From positions 1,613 through 21,304 of the forward strand of contig DDZS01000071.1 of assembly GCA_002346425.1 (NCBI GenBank): a stretch of 19,692 nt of DNA. The letters are read 5' to 3'. The notes below the pieces were generated by a model. That model ran no database searches. It was not told the DNA's origin and saw nothing but the letters and a program-made list of their open reading frames with translations. Origin of the DNA: Alphaproteobacteria bacterium UBA3002 (lineage in GTDB: Bacteria > Pseudomonadota > Alphaproteobacteria > Rickettsiales > UBA3002). Positions 7,373-14,577 of the stretch are shown here, in pieces. Position numbers and translations under genes: made by a program. Positions within the stretch are counted from its first letter, which is position 1, and the number at the start of each line of letters is the position of its first letter.

Positions 7373-7396
7373 GAGCCATTTAAGCGCGAGGATGTG

Positions 7397-7861
7397 ATGC
7401 AAATGATCTTATCAATTTTGGCGCAATGCGTCATGCCGCGCCCCCAGAAAATGGGGGAAATGGGTAACGCATTAAATGCAGGCATTGTGTATGCTATTAT
7501 CGGCGCTTTTTTTGCCGCCGGCTTTTTTAGCGTCACACTGATTGCCTTGCACGTCTTCTTGATAGAGTCAGGTGTCGCATTCTTCGCTTCATTGGCGATT
7601 ATTGGCGGGTTCACGCTCGCAGGATTGATTATCTGTTTGCTGTTGGCAGCATCGAAAGCGCGTCACGTTAAAGAAGCGGCACTAAACGTGCAAGCCCCTG
7701 CAACGTCGCTGGTAAGCACCGCAGAAAGTATGATAGATGCTTTTCTCAATGGTTGGGAATCATCTGCCAAACACACTGCGCCGGTACATACCCAACCGCA
7801 AACAGATGATCACTTCGTGCAGCCCCGCGCCGCCGTTTATCCCATCAATTCTAAGGAGTAA
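7397..7861 (+). CDS. YqjE/holin-superfamily-like membrane protein
   Basis: A 154-residue protein with two strong membrane helices: about 29-54 (GIVYAIIGAFFAAGFFSVTLIALHVF split by one turn) and about 58-84 (GVAFFASLAIIGGFTLAGLIICLLLAASKARHV). The remaining 70 residues are soluble and low in conservation, rich in His, Gln and Pro near the end. Position after a DUF883 gene and the two-helix hairpin suggest the YqjE/phage-holin-3 family (PF07332-like), which in chromosomes accompanies YqjD and is not a lysis gene. I chose the ATG at 7397 because GAGG lies five bases upstream; a GTG at 7394 and an ATG at 7403 are alternatives. The function is unknown. Confidence 0.72.
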   Translation: MQMILSILAQCVMPRPQKMGEMGNALNAGIVYAIIGAFFAAGFFSVTLIALHVFLIESGVAFFASLAIIGGFTLAGLIICLLLAASKARHVKEAALNVQAPATSLVSTAESMIDAFLNGWESSAKHTAPVHTQPQTDDHFVQPRAAVYPINSKE

Positions 7862-7864
7862 ATC

Positions 7865-8050
7865 ATGTTACAATTAGCTTTATTATTCTTTATTGTAGCG
7901 ATTATTGCCGGTGTATTTGGCTTCGGCGGTATTGCAGCTGCAACTGCCGGCATCGCCGAAATTCTATTCTTCGTTTTCCTGGCCCTGTTTGCCTTTTCTT
8001 TGATCATGCATTTGGCACGCAGCGCGGATAACGCAGTTGACCGACTCTAA
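7865..8050 (+). CDS. DUF1328 (YtjA-type) small membrane protein
   Basis: A 61-residue protein that is almost wholly two hydrophobic helices with the DUF1328 pattern: LFFIVAIIAGVFGFGGIAAATAGIAEILFFVFLALFAFSLI. Length and the FGFGGIAAATAGIA linker match the family. AAGGAG sits just before the ATG, overlapping the end of the previous gene, whose stop is only three bases upstream. The role of the family is unknown; members are frequently found in stress-induced gene sets. Confidence 0.92.
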   Translation: MLQLALLFFIVAIIAGVFGFGGIAAATAGIAEILFFVFLALFAFSLIMHLARSADNAVDRL

Positions 8051-8072
8051 TCATATATAAAGGAACGAAACG

Positions 8073-8309
8073 ATGAAAAATATTCTTATTCTACTTTGCG
8101 CAACTGGCATGTTAGCCGCTTGTGGCCATAGCAAAACCGACCGTGCATTAAGCGGTGCAGGTATCGGCGCTGGTACAGGTGCCGCAGCTTCCGCTCTTAC
8201 TGGCGGTAGTTTGGGTACTGGTGCTGTTGTCGGCGGTGCCGTTGGTGCTGCCGCTGGCGCACTGACTGACAGCGATGATGTTGATCTGGGCCGTCCGGCT
8301 TGGCGCTAA
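8073..8309 (+). CDS. Glycine-zipper lipoprotein (OsmB-like)
   Basis: A 78-residue predicted lipoprotein. A short basic start and hydrophobic stretch end in the lipobox LAAC, with lipidated C17. After a brief polar linker come two glycine-zipper runs, GAGIGAGTGAAASALTGG and GTGAVVGGAVGAAAGALT, which should form a membrane-inserting helical hairpin. The architecture equals that of osmotically induced OsmB-type lipoproteins. AAAGGAA precedes the ATG. It is the last gene of the CsbD operon and ends 21 bases before a strong terminator. Confidence 0.85.
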   Translation: MKNILILLCATGMLAACGHSKTDRALSGAGIGAGTGAAASALTGGSLGTGAVVGGAVGAAAGALTDSDDVDLGRPAWR

Positions 8310-8330
8310 GCATCTAAGAATTTAAGAGCC

Positions 8331-8362
8331 AAAAAAGGGGAGGTTTTGACCTCCCCTTTTTT
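8331..8362. terminator. Bidirectional intrinsic terminator
   Basis: AAAAAAGGGGAGG at 8331-8343 pairs perfectly with CCTCCCCTTTTTT at 8350-8362 around a six-base loop. Flanking A and T runs give a U-tract in both directions. It lies between the convergent ends of the CsbD operon (8309) and the minus-strand sensory operon (8376), and can serve both. Confidence 0.92.
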
Positions 8363-8375
8363 TATTGGCGGTGAT

Positions 8376-9641
8376 TTATTTCGCTAAGCTTTGCGTGAAA
8401 TGGTAGCTGAGTAAGAGATCGTCCGCGAGTTCTGTAATCCGCAACTCATCTTTGCAATAGGTAGCGATCGCGCGCACCAGCATGAAGGGGGCATATTCGA
8501 TCGAATATTCGTGAAAGCCCGATTCAAAATAGGGGGCGTCTTGCAGCCACCGCATCGTCTTCAACGAAATGTCGTTAAACAAACTTTTCGACAAACGCAG
8601 CGTTATCACGCCATTGCCATCTACCATCCCTCCATCGAGGACACAGCTGGCGGGCTTATCCGCTACGATGACATTCATCAAAACATCAATGAGATTTTGC
8701 ACGATGAGTAGGCATTTCCAGCGGTTCATAGAAAGGCCGGGTAGGTGATCATAGGTGACTTCCAGCTGAGAATGATGCGCTTTAAATGCCAGATTTTCCA
8801 AAGCCGTTTCTACCGTCGCTGAAAGCGAGCAGGTAGCTTCGTTATTAAAATTTTCTAACGTGGTATAATCAGAGAAATGCTGCGTCGTCTTTTGCAGCGT
8901 ATCGATAATATTATTCATTGCCCCAATCGCGGCGACACTTCTTTCTGAAAGTGTCGTCTGAGAATCCGTCCGCATATGACGCAAATAGCGCCGAATAGTT
9001 TCCAGTGGCGCGATAATTTCATGGGCTAAGACCGAGGTATAATTTTCCAGCAGCAATTTTTGTACACTGTTTTTGCGCTGACTATGCGTAAAAATCATCG
9101 CATTGGTGATGAAGTGATTCAGAATATCGCTGGAGACATTATCTTTTGAAATATAATAATAGGCCCCATAACGCATGGCTTCCGCTGCGATGATTTCATC
9201 GCCTTGCCCGGTTAGCATAATGACACCTGCATGCGGATCGTATTTTTTCAGATTACCGACTACCGCGATACCACTCGTATCCGGCAGATTATAATCAACG
9301 ATCACACAATCCGGGCGAATCTCTTTGAATATGGCTAAGCCTTCTTCCCCAGAACTAGCAGATACCACAAAATATTGCATTTTCAGCATGCGCTCAATCG
9401 CGCGCCGATCCACAGCATCGTCGTCGATAAGCAAGACGGTCGGACGCCGTGAAGCTAATAGATCATTATCATTATCACTGAATTCAGTCGGTGGTGTGTC
9501 ATCGGTCGTCGCCAAAACTTCCAAGACTAATTCGGACACTTGTTCCAGATGATTAAGAGGTTTCGCCATACTACCGGTACTGTTTTCTTGCGAAACTACT
9601 GTATTTTGCGTTGCCACCCTATAAGTTCCCTTGTCAAGCAC
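8376..9641 (-). CDS. Receiver domain fused to degenerate histidine-kinase-like region
   Basis: A protein of up to 421 residues. Residues 1-66 are a polar, poorly ordered leader. A receiver domain spans about 67-185, with D73/D74, phospho-acceptor D116 in VIVDYNLP, T144 and K166 (SKDN, lacking the usual Pro). Next comes an H-box-like helix, VLAHEIIAPLETIRRYL, with H207. The following region has the length of an ATPase domain but no working motifs. The N-box aligns as NLIDVLMNVI with Val in place of the key Asn, and there is no DxGxG or GxGLGL. It may act as a phosphotransfer protein like ChpT, or as a scaffold. The start is uncertain: GTG 9641, GTG 9617 and ATG 9569 are all possible, and none changes the domains. 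It is the last gene of the sensory run. Confidence 0.82.
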   Translation of the reverse strand: MLDKGTYRVATQNTVVSQENSTGSMAKPLNHLEQVSELVLEVLATTDDTPPTEFSDNDNDLLASRRPTVLLIDDDAVDRRAIERMLKMQYFVVSASSGEEGLAIFKEIRPDCVIVDYNLPDTSGIAVVGNLKKYDPHAGVIMLTGQGDEIIAAEAMRYGAYYYISKDNVSSDILNHFITNAMIFTHSQRKNSVQKLLLENYTSVLAHEIIAPLETIRRYLRHMRTDSQTTLSERSVAAIGAMNNIIDTLQKTTQHFSDYTTLENFNNEATCSLSATVETALENLAFKAHHSQLEVTYDHLPGLSMNRWKCLLIVQNLIDVLMNVIVADKPASCVLDGGMVDGNGVITLRLSKSLFNDISLKTMRWLQDAPYFESGFHEYSIEYAPFMLVRAIATYCKDELRITELADDLLLSYHFTQSLAK

Positions 9642-9719
9642 GTATTATTATTCAAAAAGACACATTCCTTATATGATTATTATCTAGAACAGATAAAAGA
9701 ACCATTAGGATTCGCAGTT

Positions 9720-10127
9720 TTATGCGGTGCCGAGCTTTAAAACATCTTGCATAAAACGTGCCGGATTTTCCTGTAGAATCGATTTATTATAATAGGCATC
9801 GACACGCATTTGGGTGGCGAAATGCTTATCATCCGGATGATCCGACGTGCTTAACACGACAATAAAATGTTTATCATGCATGTTATTTTCGCGCAGGCGC
9901 TGCAAAAATTCTCTGCCCCCCATTAAAGGCATTTTGAGATCCAATAAAATGATCCAGGGGCGCTTTGTTTCTTCGGGATGTTTGTCGAGCCAATCCAAGC
10001 CCTCTTGTCCATTTTTGAGACGAATAATATCGTAAATTTGCGCCGGAAGCACGTTGAGTGCCCGGCATAATTGCCGCGCATCGACGTCATCATCTTCCAG
10101 CATCAAAATATTTAATGGCTTACGCAT
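9720..10127 (-). CDS. Single-domain Rcp1-like response regulator
   Basis: A 135-residue stand-alone receiver with no output domain. It has acidic residues EDDD at 11-14, phospho-acceptor D63 in IILLDLKMPLMGG, and the extended VVLSTSDHPDD loop typical of the cyanobacterial Rcp1/phytochrome-partner class. K115 is followed by Ser instead of the usual Pro. I placed the start at the ATG at 10127, which gives a receiver beginning MRKPLNILMLEDDD; the in-frame upstream extension would overlap the kinase gene and carries no recognisable domain. It starts 8 bp after the CHASE-like kinase gene and is its likely phosphate acceptor. Output must come through another protein, possibly the receiver/pseudokinase encoded next. 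Confidence 0.9.
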   Translation of the reverse strand: MRKPLNILMLEDDDVDARQLCRALNVLPAQIYDIIRLKNGQEGLDWLDKHPEETKRPWIILLDLKMPLMGGREFLQRLRENNMHDKHFIVVLSTSDHPDDKHFATQMRVDAYYNKSILQENPARFMQDVLKLGTA

Positions 10128-10135
10128 AGATAACA

Positions 10136-11467
10136 CTAGTATACACGAGTTAATTTTTTTGGCCAAGTAAAGGAAAAGCAAGTCCCATCATCTGGCTCGG
10201 ATATGACCTGAATGTCGCAGCCGACTTCGTGCAGCAATTTCCGGATCAGGGCCAAACCAATGCCGCTGCCTTCCACCACATCTCTGGGCTTTAGTGTTTG
10301 AAACATATCGAATATTTTCTCGTGATAGCGCGGATCGATACCCGGCCCATCATCGACTACGGAGAACTGTATCAACTCCGGCTTCCATTCCATTTTGACT
10401 TCGATGGTCGCCCGGGATTTATCATGATGCTTGATGGCGTTACTTAATAAATTGTGAAAAATTTGTTTTAATGGCATCACCGGGATTTGAATATTTCCCA
10501 ATTCGGGAGCAATCACCAAGCGATAATCCGATGGCCAGTTTTCTAACAGTTTCACATCTTCCACCAAGGCATCGGCCCCAATCCAATTGATATTTTTATA
10601 ATCAATGCTGCGCCCAGCGCGCGAATAAGCCAGCAGATCGTTCAGTAGAATTTCCATGCGTTTGACCCGCCCAAGCAGCAGGTCGATGTCATCCAGATTT
10701 TCCTTATCTAGTTTATCGGCAAGGTCTTTTTTCAGCCATCCCGCGATGTTACTAATCGCGCGCAGCGGCGCTTTCAAATCATGGGATGCAATATAGGCGA
10801 ATTGTTCCAGCTCTTCATTAATCCGTGCGAGTTGAATATTCGCGTCCTGTAATTCGCCAGTGCGTTGTGTGACCAATTCGTTGATCCGCAAATTCTGCGT
10901 CACCTGCTGGAACACAAAGATCGCAAAAAGAACGGTGATCCCTAAACCGAGAATCAGCACAATGACCGGGTAAAAAATTGGCGTTTTTCCTCCGCTGCTT
11001 AGCGTGGGTAGGAAGACGAGCTCCCAGCGGCGGTCGGGCAGTTGCAATATGTATCGATAGGAATACGGCGCGCGGCCCAGCATCTGATCATAATGTAGGG
11101 GATTATAAATCTCTTGAACGAAAGGATCCTTATCCGACAGCACAGATTCCAGAAAGCGCGGACGCTTGCCGGTAATGTCAAAAAGGTAGATATTGCTTTC
11201 GTTGAAGCGGTCATTCAGCTCCTGCTCAGCCGTAATCAGCGGTGTCAGCATTTTTGCTTCGTTCAATAAACCTAGCTGATTAGACGCGCTAAGCGCGTAA
11301 TGCAGCGTGCGCGCGAAACTTGCTGCACCGGCCTGAAAGGTGCTGCGCCGGTGTTCCATATTCAAATGCAGCAAATAAAAGAATAGCCCAAAAGTCAGCA
11401 AGGTTCCCGTCAATAAAATGAGAACGGGCTCGCGATATAATCGCAGCAGATGCCCTAAGGGTATCAT
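10136..11467 (-). CDS. CHASE-like sensor histidine kinase of the phytochrome-kinase class
   Basis: A 443-residue kinase. TM1 is at about 15-35, followed by an extracytoplasmic region of about 130 residues that ends PDRRWELVFLPT, the pattern of a CHASE domain but shorter than usual. TM2 is at about 164-187, then a coiled-coil linker (190-222). HisKA has H229 in FAYIASHDLKAPLRAI, the type used by Cph1-like phytochrome kinases that signal to Rcp1-like regulators. The ATPase domain has N343 in NLLSNAIKHH, the DDGPGID box near 372, and GSGIGLALIRKL from 400. All catalytic motifs are intact. Its ATG overlaps the stop of the ETR1-like gene (ATGA, 11464-11467), so the two are made together and may work as one receptor. 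CHASE domains often bind small ligands such as cytokinins; the ligand here is unknown. Confidence 0.92.
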   Translation of the reverse strand: MIPLGHLLRLYREPVLILLTGTLLTFGLFFYLLHLNMEHRRSTFQAGAASFARTLHYALSASNQLGLLNEAKMLTPLITAEQELNDRFNESNIYLFDITGKRPRFLESVLSDKDPFVQEIYNPLHYDQMLGRAPYSYRYILQLPDRRWELVFLPTLSSGGKTPIFYPVIVLILGLGITVLFAIFVFQQVTQNLRINELVTQRTGELQDANIQLARINEELEQFAYIASHDLKAPLRAISNIAGWLKKDLADKLDKENLDDIDLLLGRVKRMEILLNDLLAYSRAGRSIDYKNINWIGADALVEDVKLLENWPSDYRLVIAPELGNIQIPVMPLKQIFHNLLSNAIKHHDKSRATIEVKMEWKPELIQFSVVDDGPGIDPRYHEKIFDMFQTLKPRDVVEGSGIGLALIRKLLHEVGCDIQVISEPDDGTCFSFTWPKKLTRVY

Positions 11468-11889
11468 GGTTTTGGTTGTTCCGGTGGGATGGTTTGCATT
11501 TCCGTTTCTTCATCCCGCTCTTTGATTTGCTCCATCAGTAAGGTGAGTTTTCCAAATACAGGGAACAATAAAAACGCCGTGATGATGGAAACGACCGCGG
11601 TGATCACCTTCACAATGCCTTCGAAATAATAAATGGGATACCATAGCGTAATCATACCCAAGACATGGGTCACCCCGCATAGGGTGATGAATATGGCAAA
11701 CATGATGAATAGCCAGCGAAATGGCACGTGACGCCGCCAAGTGAGATAGAGTAATACCGCGGGAATCGAAAAATACGCTGCGGCGATGATGCTATCACCA
11801 ATAATATGCAGCCATAAAATATGCGGAAACCACAAGAAGCAATAGCCATGCGGCATGAATTCTTGCGTGTTGAAAAGCCAGTCGATCAT
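11464..11889 (-). CDS. Stand-alone ETR1-like copper/ethylene-binding membrane domain
   Basis: A 141-residue protein with hydrophobic segments at about 18-30, 33-50, 58-82 and 92-110, then a short charged tail. It aligns by eye with the sensor domain of plant ethylene receptors. GDSIIAAAYFSIP (D32, Y39, P43) matches ETR1 D25, Y32, P36; PFRWLF matches PYRWVL; ITLCGVTHV (C71, H75) matches the copper ligands C65 and H69; VKVITAVVS (K94) matches the K91 segment. The leading FMPHGYCFLW is typical of bacterial members. In known proteins this domain is joined to a kinase; here the gene ends just past the last helix. GGAG lies eight bases before the ATG. It follows cyaY by 30 bp and overlaps the kinase gene by 4 bp. 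Copper binding is well supported; ethylene as the natural ligand is not. Confidence 0.88.
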   Translation of the reverse strand: MIDWLFNTQEFMPHGYCFLWFPHILWLHIIGDSIIAAAYFSIPAVLLYLTWRRHVPFRWLFIMFAIFITLCGVTHVLGMITLWYPIYYFEGIVKVITAVVSIITAFLLFPVFGKLTLLMEQIKERDEETEMQTIPPEQPKP

Positions 11890-11918
11890 GGTGATGCTCC
11901 AATATATGTGATTATGCG

Positions 11919-11924
11919 ATTATA
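11919..11924 (-). promoter_or_regulatory. Possible -10 box upstream of the ETR1-like gene
   Basis: A perfect TATAAT on the minus strand lies inside the 12-bp palindrome CGATTATAATCG (11917-11928), which spans the cyaY stop codon. Start of transcription would fall near 11912, leaving a leader of about 22 bases with the GGAG ribosome site. No convincing -35 box is present, so it is either a weak promoter, an activated one, or chance. If real, the sensory genes can be expressed apart from cyaY. Confidence 0.3.
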
Positions 11925-12255
11925 ATCGTATCCGTATGCCGGCTGTGGTGACTAAATCCTCCGCGAGCACGTCTTTCAGGTCGCGCCCATCGGGCAGCAA
12001 CCATTCTTGTTCACTTTCATTGAAATCCGCATGCAAGCCACCGCTGATGGGCGATGGGAGCCATAATTGTTGCGATGGCCCATGCTTGCTGACGATAAAG
12101 GTTTGGCCCGACGGGGTTACAATGCTTAAAATCCCGCTGCCTTCATCATAATCCAGGTCTTCTAACGATTCGTCGTCATAGGCTTGTTCCAGCTGGTCAA
12201 ATATATGTTGCAGCGTTGCGTTGGCATAGGCGTGAAAATGAAATTCATCGGTCAT
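11920..12255 (-). CDS. cyaY: Frataxin-like iron donor protein CyaY
   Basis: A 111-residue protein with the frataxin layout. An acidic first helix (TLQHIFDQLEQAYDDESLEDLDYDEGSG, in two turns) carries the iron-binding ridge. The beta-sheet ILSIVTPSGQTFIVSKHGPSQQLWLPSPISGGLHADF matches the conserved bacterial CyaY core, including the QLWLxSP motif, and the last helix is DLKDVLAEDLVTTAGI. Frataxins regulate iron-sulfur cluster assembly at the cysteine desulfurase. The start at ATG 12255 fits the family N-terminus; longer frames reach into the divergent gene. It is divergent from the PBP1A gene, with 39 bp between starts, and is the first gene of the minus-strand run containing the ETR1-like sensory genes. 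That may be coincidence or may hint at a metal or redox link. Confidence 0.87.
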   Translation of the reverse strand: MTDEFHFHAYANATLQHIFDQLEQAYDDESLEDLDYDEGSGILSIVTPSGQTFIVSKHGPSQQLWLPSPISGGLHADFNESEQEWLLPDGRDLKDVLAEDLVTTAGIRIRL

Positions 12256-12294
12256 GGATGACAAGTCCCGTTGGTTGTTATACATAGCTATGCC

Positions 12295-14517
12295 ATGAAT
12301 TCGCCGCAAAATAAACCCCGCACGCATACGATATCACCCGCCAAAGATCGCCGCACCCCTGCAAAGCCGCCGGGCAAGGGCGGCGGACGAGGCGGTGGCC
12401 CAAGAAGCGGTGGCCCAAAACGGCGCAAAAAAACGCAAGCCAAACCGAGTTGGTGGAAACGCCTGCTCTGGCATTTGCGCTTTTTTACCCGGCGTCATTT
12501 CTGGGCGCGCATGGCGTCACTCATGTTTCTTCTCGCCTTTGTGGGGTTGGGTGTCATTCTCTATATGGCGCATGACTTGCCCTCGGTTGAAGGGCTGTAT
12601 GGCGGGGAGCGTCAGCCCGGGATTACGATCGCCAGCCGTAGCGGCGTTGTACTCGCCAGCTATGGCGATGTTTATGGGAACACGCTTGCCTATGACGACA
12701 TGCCCGACCATTTGATTCAGGCTGTGTTAGCGACGGAAGATCGCCGCTATTTCGATCATTTCGGCATCGACCCGCGCGGCATTGCCCGCGCCATGTGGAC
12801 CAATATCAAAGCGCGCCGTTTTGTTGAAGGCGGTAGCACGATCACGCAGCAGGTCGCCAAAAACGTCTTTCTAAGCCCGGACCGCACATTGAAGCGGAAA
12901 TTTCAGGAAATGCTGCTCGCCTTCTGGCTGGAAGCGCGGTTCAGCAAAGAAGCGATTCTGGAAATTTACCTGAACCGTGTCTATCTCGGTTCCGGCAATT
13001 ATGGGGTGGATGCGGCGGCCCGACGTTATTTTGATAAATCGGCGACGCAACTCAGTTTGGTGGAAGCCGCCACGCTAGCCGGCTTGCTCAAAGCACCGAC
13101 GCGTTATTCGCCACTAAACGACGAAGAGCGTGCTAAGGTGCGTACGCGCGAAGTGTTGGATAATATGGTGGAGGCCGGATGGCTTTCAGCTGATGCCGTA
13201 GCCCCAGCCATGGCGAAATTTACGCCGCCCGAACGTTACCGGCAAGGCGATGCTTCCGGCACTCGCTATTTCGGCGACTGGGTGATGGATGAATTGCCGC
13301 TTTACCTCGGACGCATCGATCAGGATTTGCTGGTTGTCACCACGCTGGACGCCAAACTTCAGGCCGAAGCCGAAGACGCGGTGACCGAGGTCATGAACGC
13401 AAAAGCGGCGGAGAAAAACGCAGGGCAGGCGGCCGTGATTACCTTAAGCCCGGATGGGGCGGTGCGAGCCATGGTCGGGGGGCGCGATTACCGTAAAAGC
13501 CAGTATAATCGCGCGGTGCAGGCGGAGCGACAGGCCGGATCAATTTTCAAACTCTTTGTCTATCTCGCGGCGTTGGAAGCGGGCTACACGCCCAATACGA
13601 TGGTCGTCGACCAACCGATCACGTTGACGGTTAATAACAAGCCGTGGCGGCCGGGGAATTTCAGCAATACGTATCGTGGTGAGATTACGCTGCGCGAAGC
13701 GCTGACGCATTCGGTGAATACGGTTGCGGTACAGTTGCTGCAGACGGTGGGCGTGGGCCGCGTGGTGCAAATGGCCGAGCGGTTGGGCATCAAAGGCGTG
13801 CCGCATCAGCCAAGTATTGCGCTTGGCACCGCGTCTGTCACGCTGGCCGAAATGACAGCCGCCTTCGGACATCTAATCAACGAAGGCCGCGCGGTGGAAC
13901 CTTACGGCATCGATGGCATTTACGCCAAAGACGGCACACCGCTTTATGAACGCAAAGGCTCGGGCTTGTGGCAGGTGTTAAATCCGGGCGTGCGTCGGAA
14001 TATGACGGACATGTTGTCCCGAGTACCGGTGGAAGGCACCGGGCGTGGTGCCGCCATCGGGCGCCCCATGGCCGGGAAAACGGGTACCAGTTCCGACTTC
14101 CGAGATGCCTGGTTCATCGGCTTCGTGCCGCAAATGGTTACCGGTGTCTGGGTGGGCAATGACAATAACACGCAGATGAACCGTGTGACCGGCGGCAGTC
14201 TCCCAGCGCAAATCTGGAAGGCCTATATGAGTAAAGCGGTCAGTGACCTACCCGTCGCTACGCTGGATTTACCCCGCGCGCAGGAAGTCTTGCCATGGAA
14301 TGCCCCTGCGGGTAGCAGCACGAATCAAGGCTGGCAACCGCCTGTCGCACCGGCTCCTAATGATGATAATGCTCCCGGCCAACCGCAACAGGCGCCGCAA
14401 ACTGCTCCTAGCGCCCCTGAAGATTCGCGCGAGAATTTCTGGGATAAACTGTTCAACGAGGTCGAAACCTTTGAGCCTGAGGTGGAATACGAATATCCAG
14501 GCCAGAAACGGCGCTGA
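12295..14517 (+). CDS. PBP1A-family bifunctional peptidoglycan synthase
   Basis: A 740-residue class A penicillin-binding protein. The cytoplasmic N-terminus (1-70) is Gly/Arg/Lys rich, and one membrane helix lies at about 73-92. The glycosyltransferase-51 domain (about 115-285) has E148 in ATEDRRYFDHFG, GGSTITQQVAKN, and EIYLNRVYLG. The transpeptidase domain has catalytic S416 in the SxxK motif GSIFK, SVN at 473-475, and KTGT at 595-598. The C-terminal 75 residues are Pro/Gln rich and disordered. It polymerises and cross-links peptidoglycan in the periplasm. I chose ATG 12295; an in-frame TTG lies 24 bp upstream, and neither has a strong ribosome site. It is shorter than E. coli PBP1A (about 850 residues). 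It converges on the SPOR-protein gene across two hairpin repeats. Confidence 0.94.
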   Translation: MNSPQNKPRTHTISPAKDRRTPAKPPGKGGGRGGGPRSGGPKRRKKTQAKPSWWKRLLWHLRFFTRRHFWARMASLMFLLAFVGLGVILYMAHDLPSVEGLYGGERQPGITIASRSGVVLASYGDVYGNTLAYDDMPDHLIQAVLATEDRRYFDHFGIDPRGIARAMWTNIKARRFVEGGSTITQQVAKNVFLSPDRTLKRKFQEMLLAFWLEARFSKEAILEIYLNRVYLGSGNYGVDAAARRYFDKSATQLSLVEAATLAGLLKAPTRYSPLNDEERAKVRTREVLDNMVEAGWLSADAVAPAMAKFTPPERYRQGDASGTRYFGDWVMDELPLYLGRIDQDLLVVTTLDAKLQAEAEDAVTEVMNAKAAEKNAGQAAVITLSPDGAVRAMVGGRDYRKSQYNRAVQAERQAGSIFKLFVYLAALEAGYTPNTMVVDQPITLTVNNKPWRPGNFSNTYRGEITLREALTHSVNTVAVQLLQTVGVGRVVQMAERLGIKGVPHQPSIALGTASVTLAEMTAAFGHLINEGRAVEPYGIDGIYAKDGTPLYERKGSGLWQVLNPGVRRNMTDMLSRVPVEGTGRGAAIGRPMAGKTGTSSDFRDAWFIGFVPQMVTGVWVGNDNNTQMNRVTGGSLPAQIWKAYMSKAVSDLPVATLDLPRAQEVLPWNAPAGSSTNQGWQPPVAPAPNDDNAPGQPQQAPQTAPSAPEDSRENFWDKLFNEVETFEPEVEYEYPGQKRR

Positions 14518-14523
14518 TAAATG

Positions 14524-14552
14524 GTCATCCTCGGACTTGGTCCGAGGATGAC
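14524..14552. repeat. Perfect palindromic repeat, copy 1
   Basis: GTCATCCTCGGAC at 14524-14536 and its exact complement at 14540-14552 form a 13-bp stem with a three-base loop. It starts six bases after the PBP1A stop. The element is nearly identical, in opposite orientation, to the copy at 14578-14604. Elements of this form are dispersed in many copies in alphaproteobacterial genomes, mostly between genes. Confidence 0.9.
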
Positions 14553-14577
14553 TCGAAACATGGCACGTAAGGATAGA

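Noticed and set aside
7397..7861. Prophage holin
   Set aside because: The two-helix topology resembles holins, but there are no other phage genes, and the neighbours (DUF883, DUF1328) match the chromosomal yqjD-yqjE setting.
8376..9641. Active histidine kinase
   Set aside because: N-box Asn and all glycine boxes of the ATP-binding domain are missing, so autophosphorylation is unlikely.
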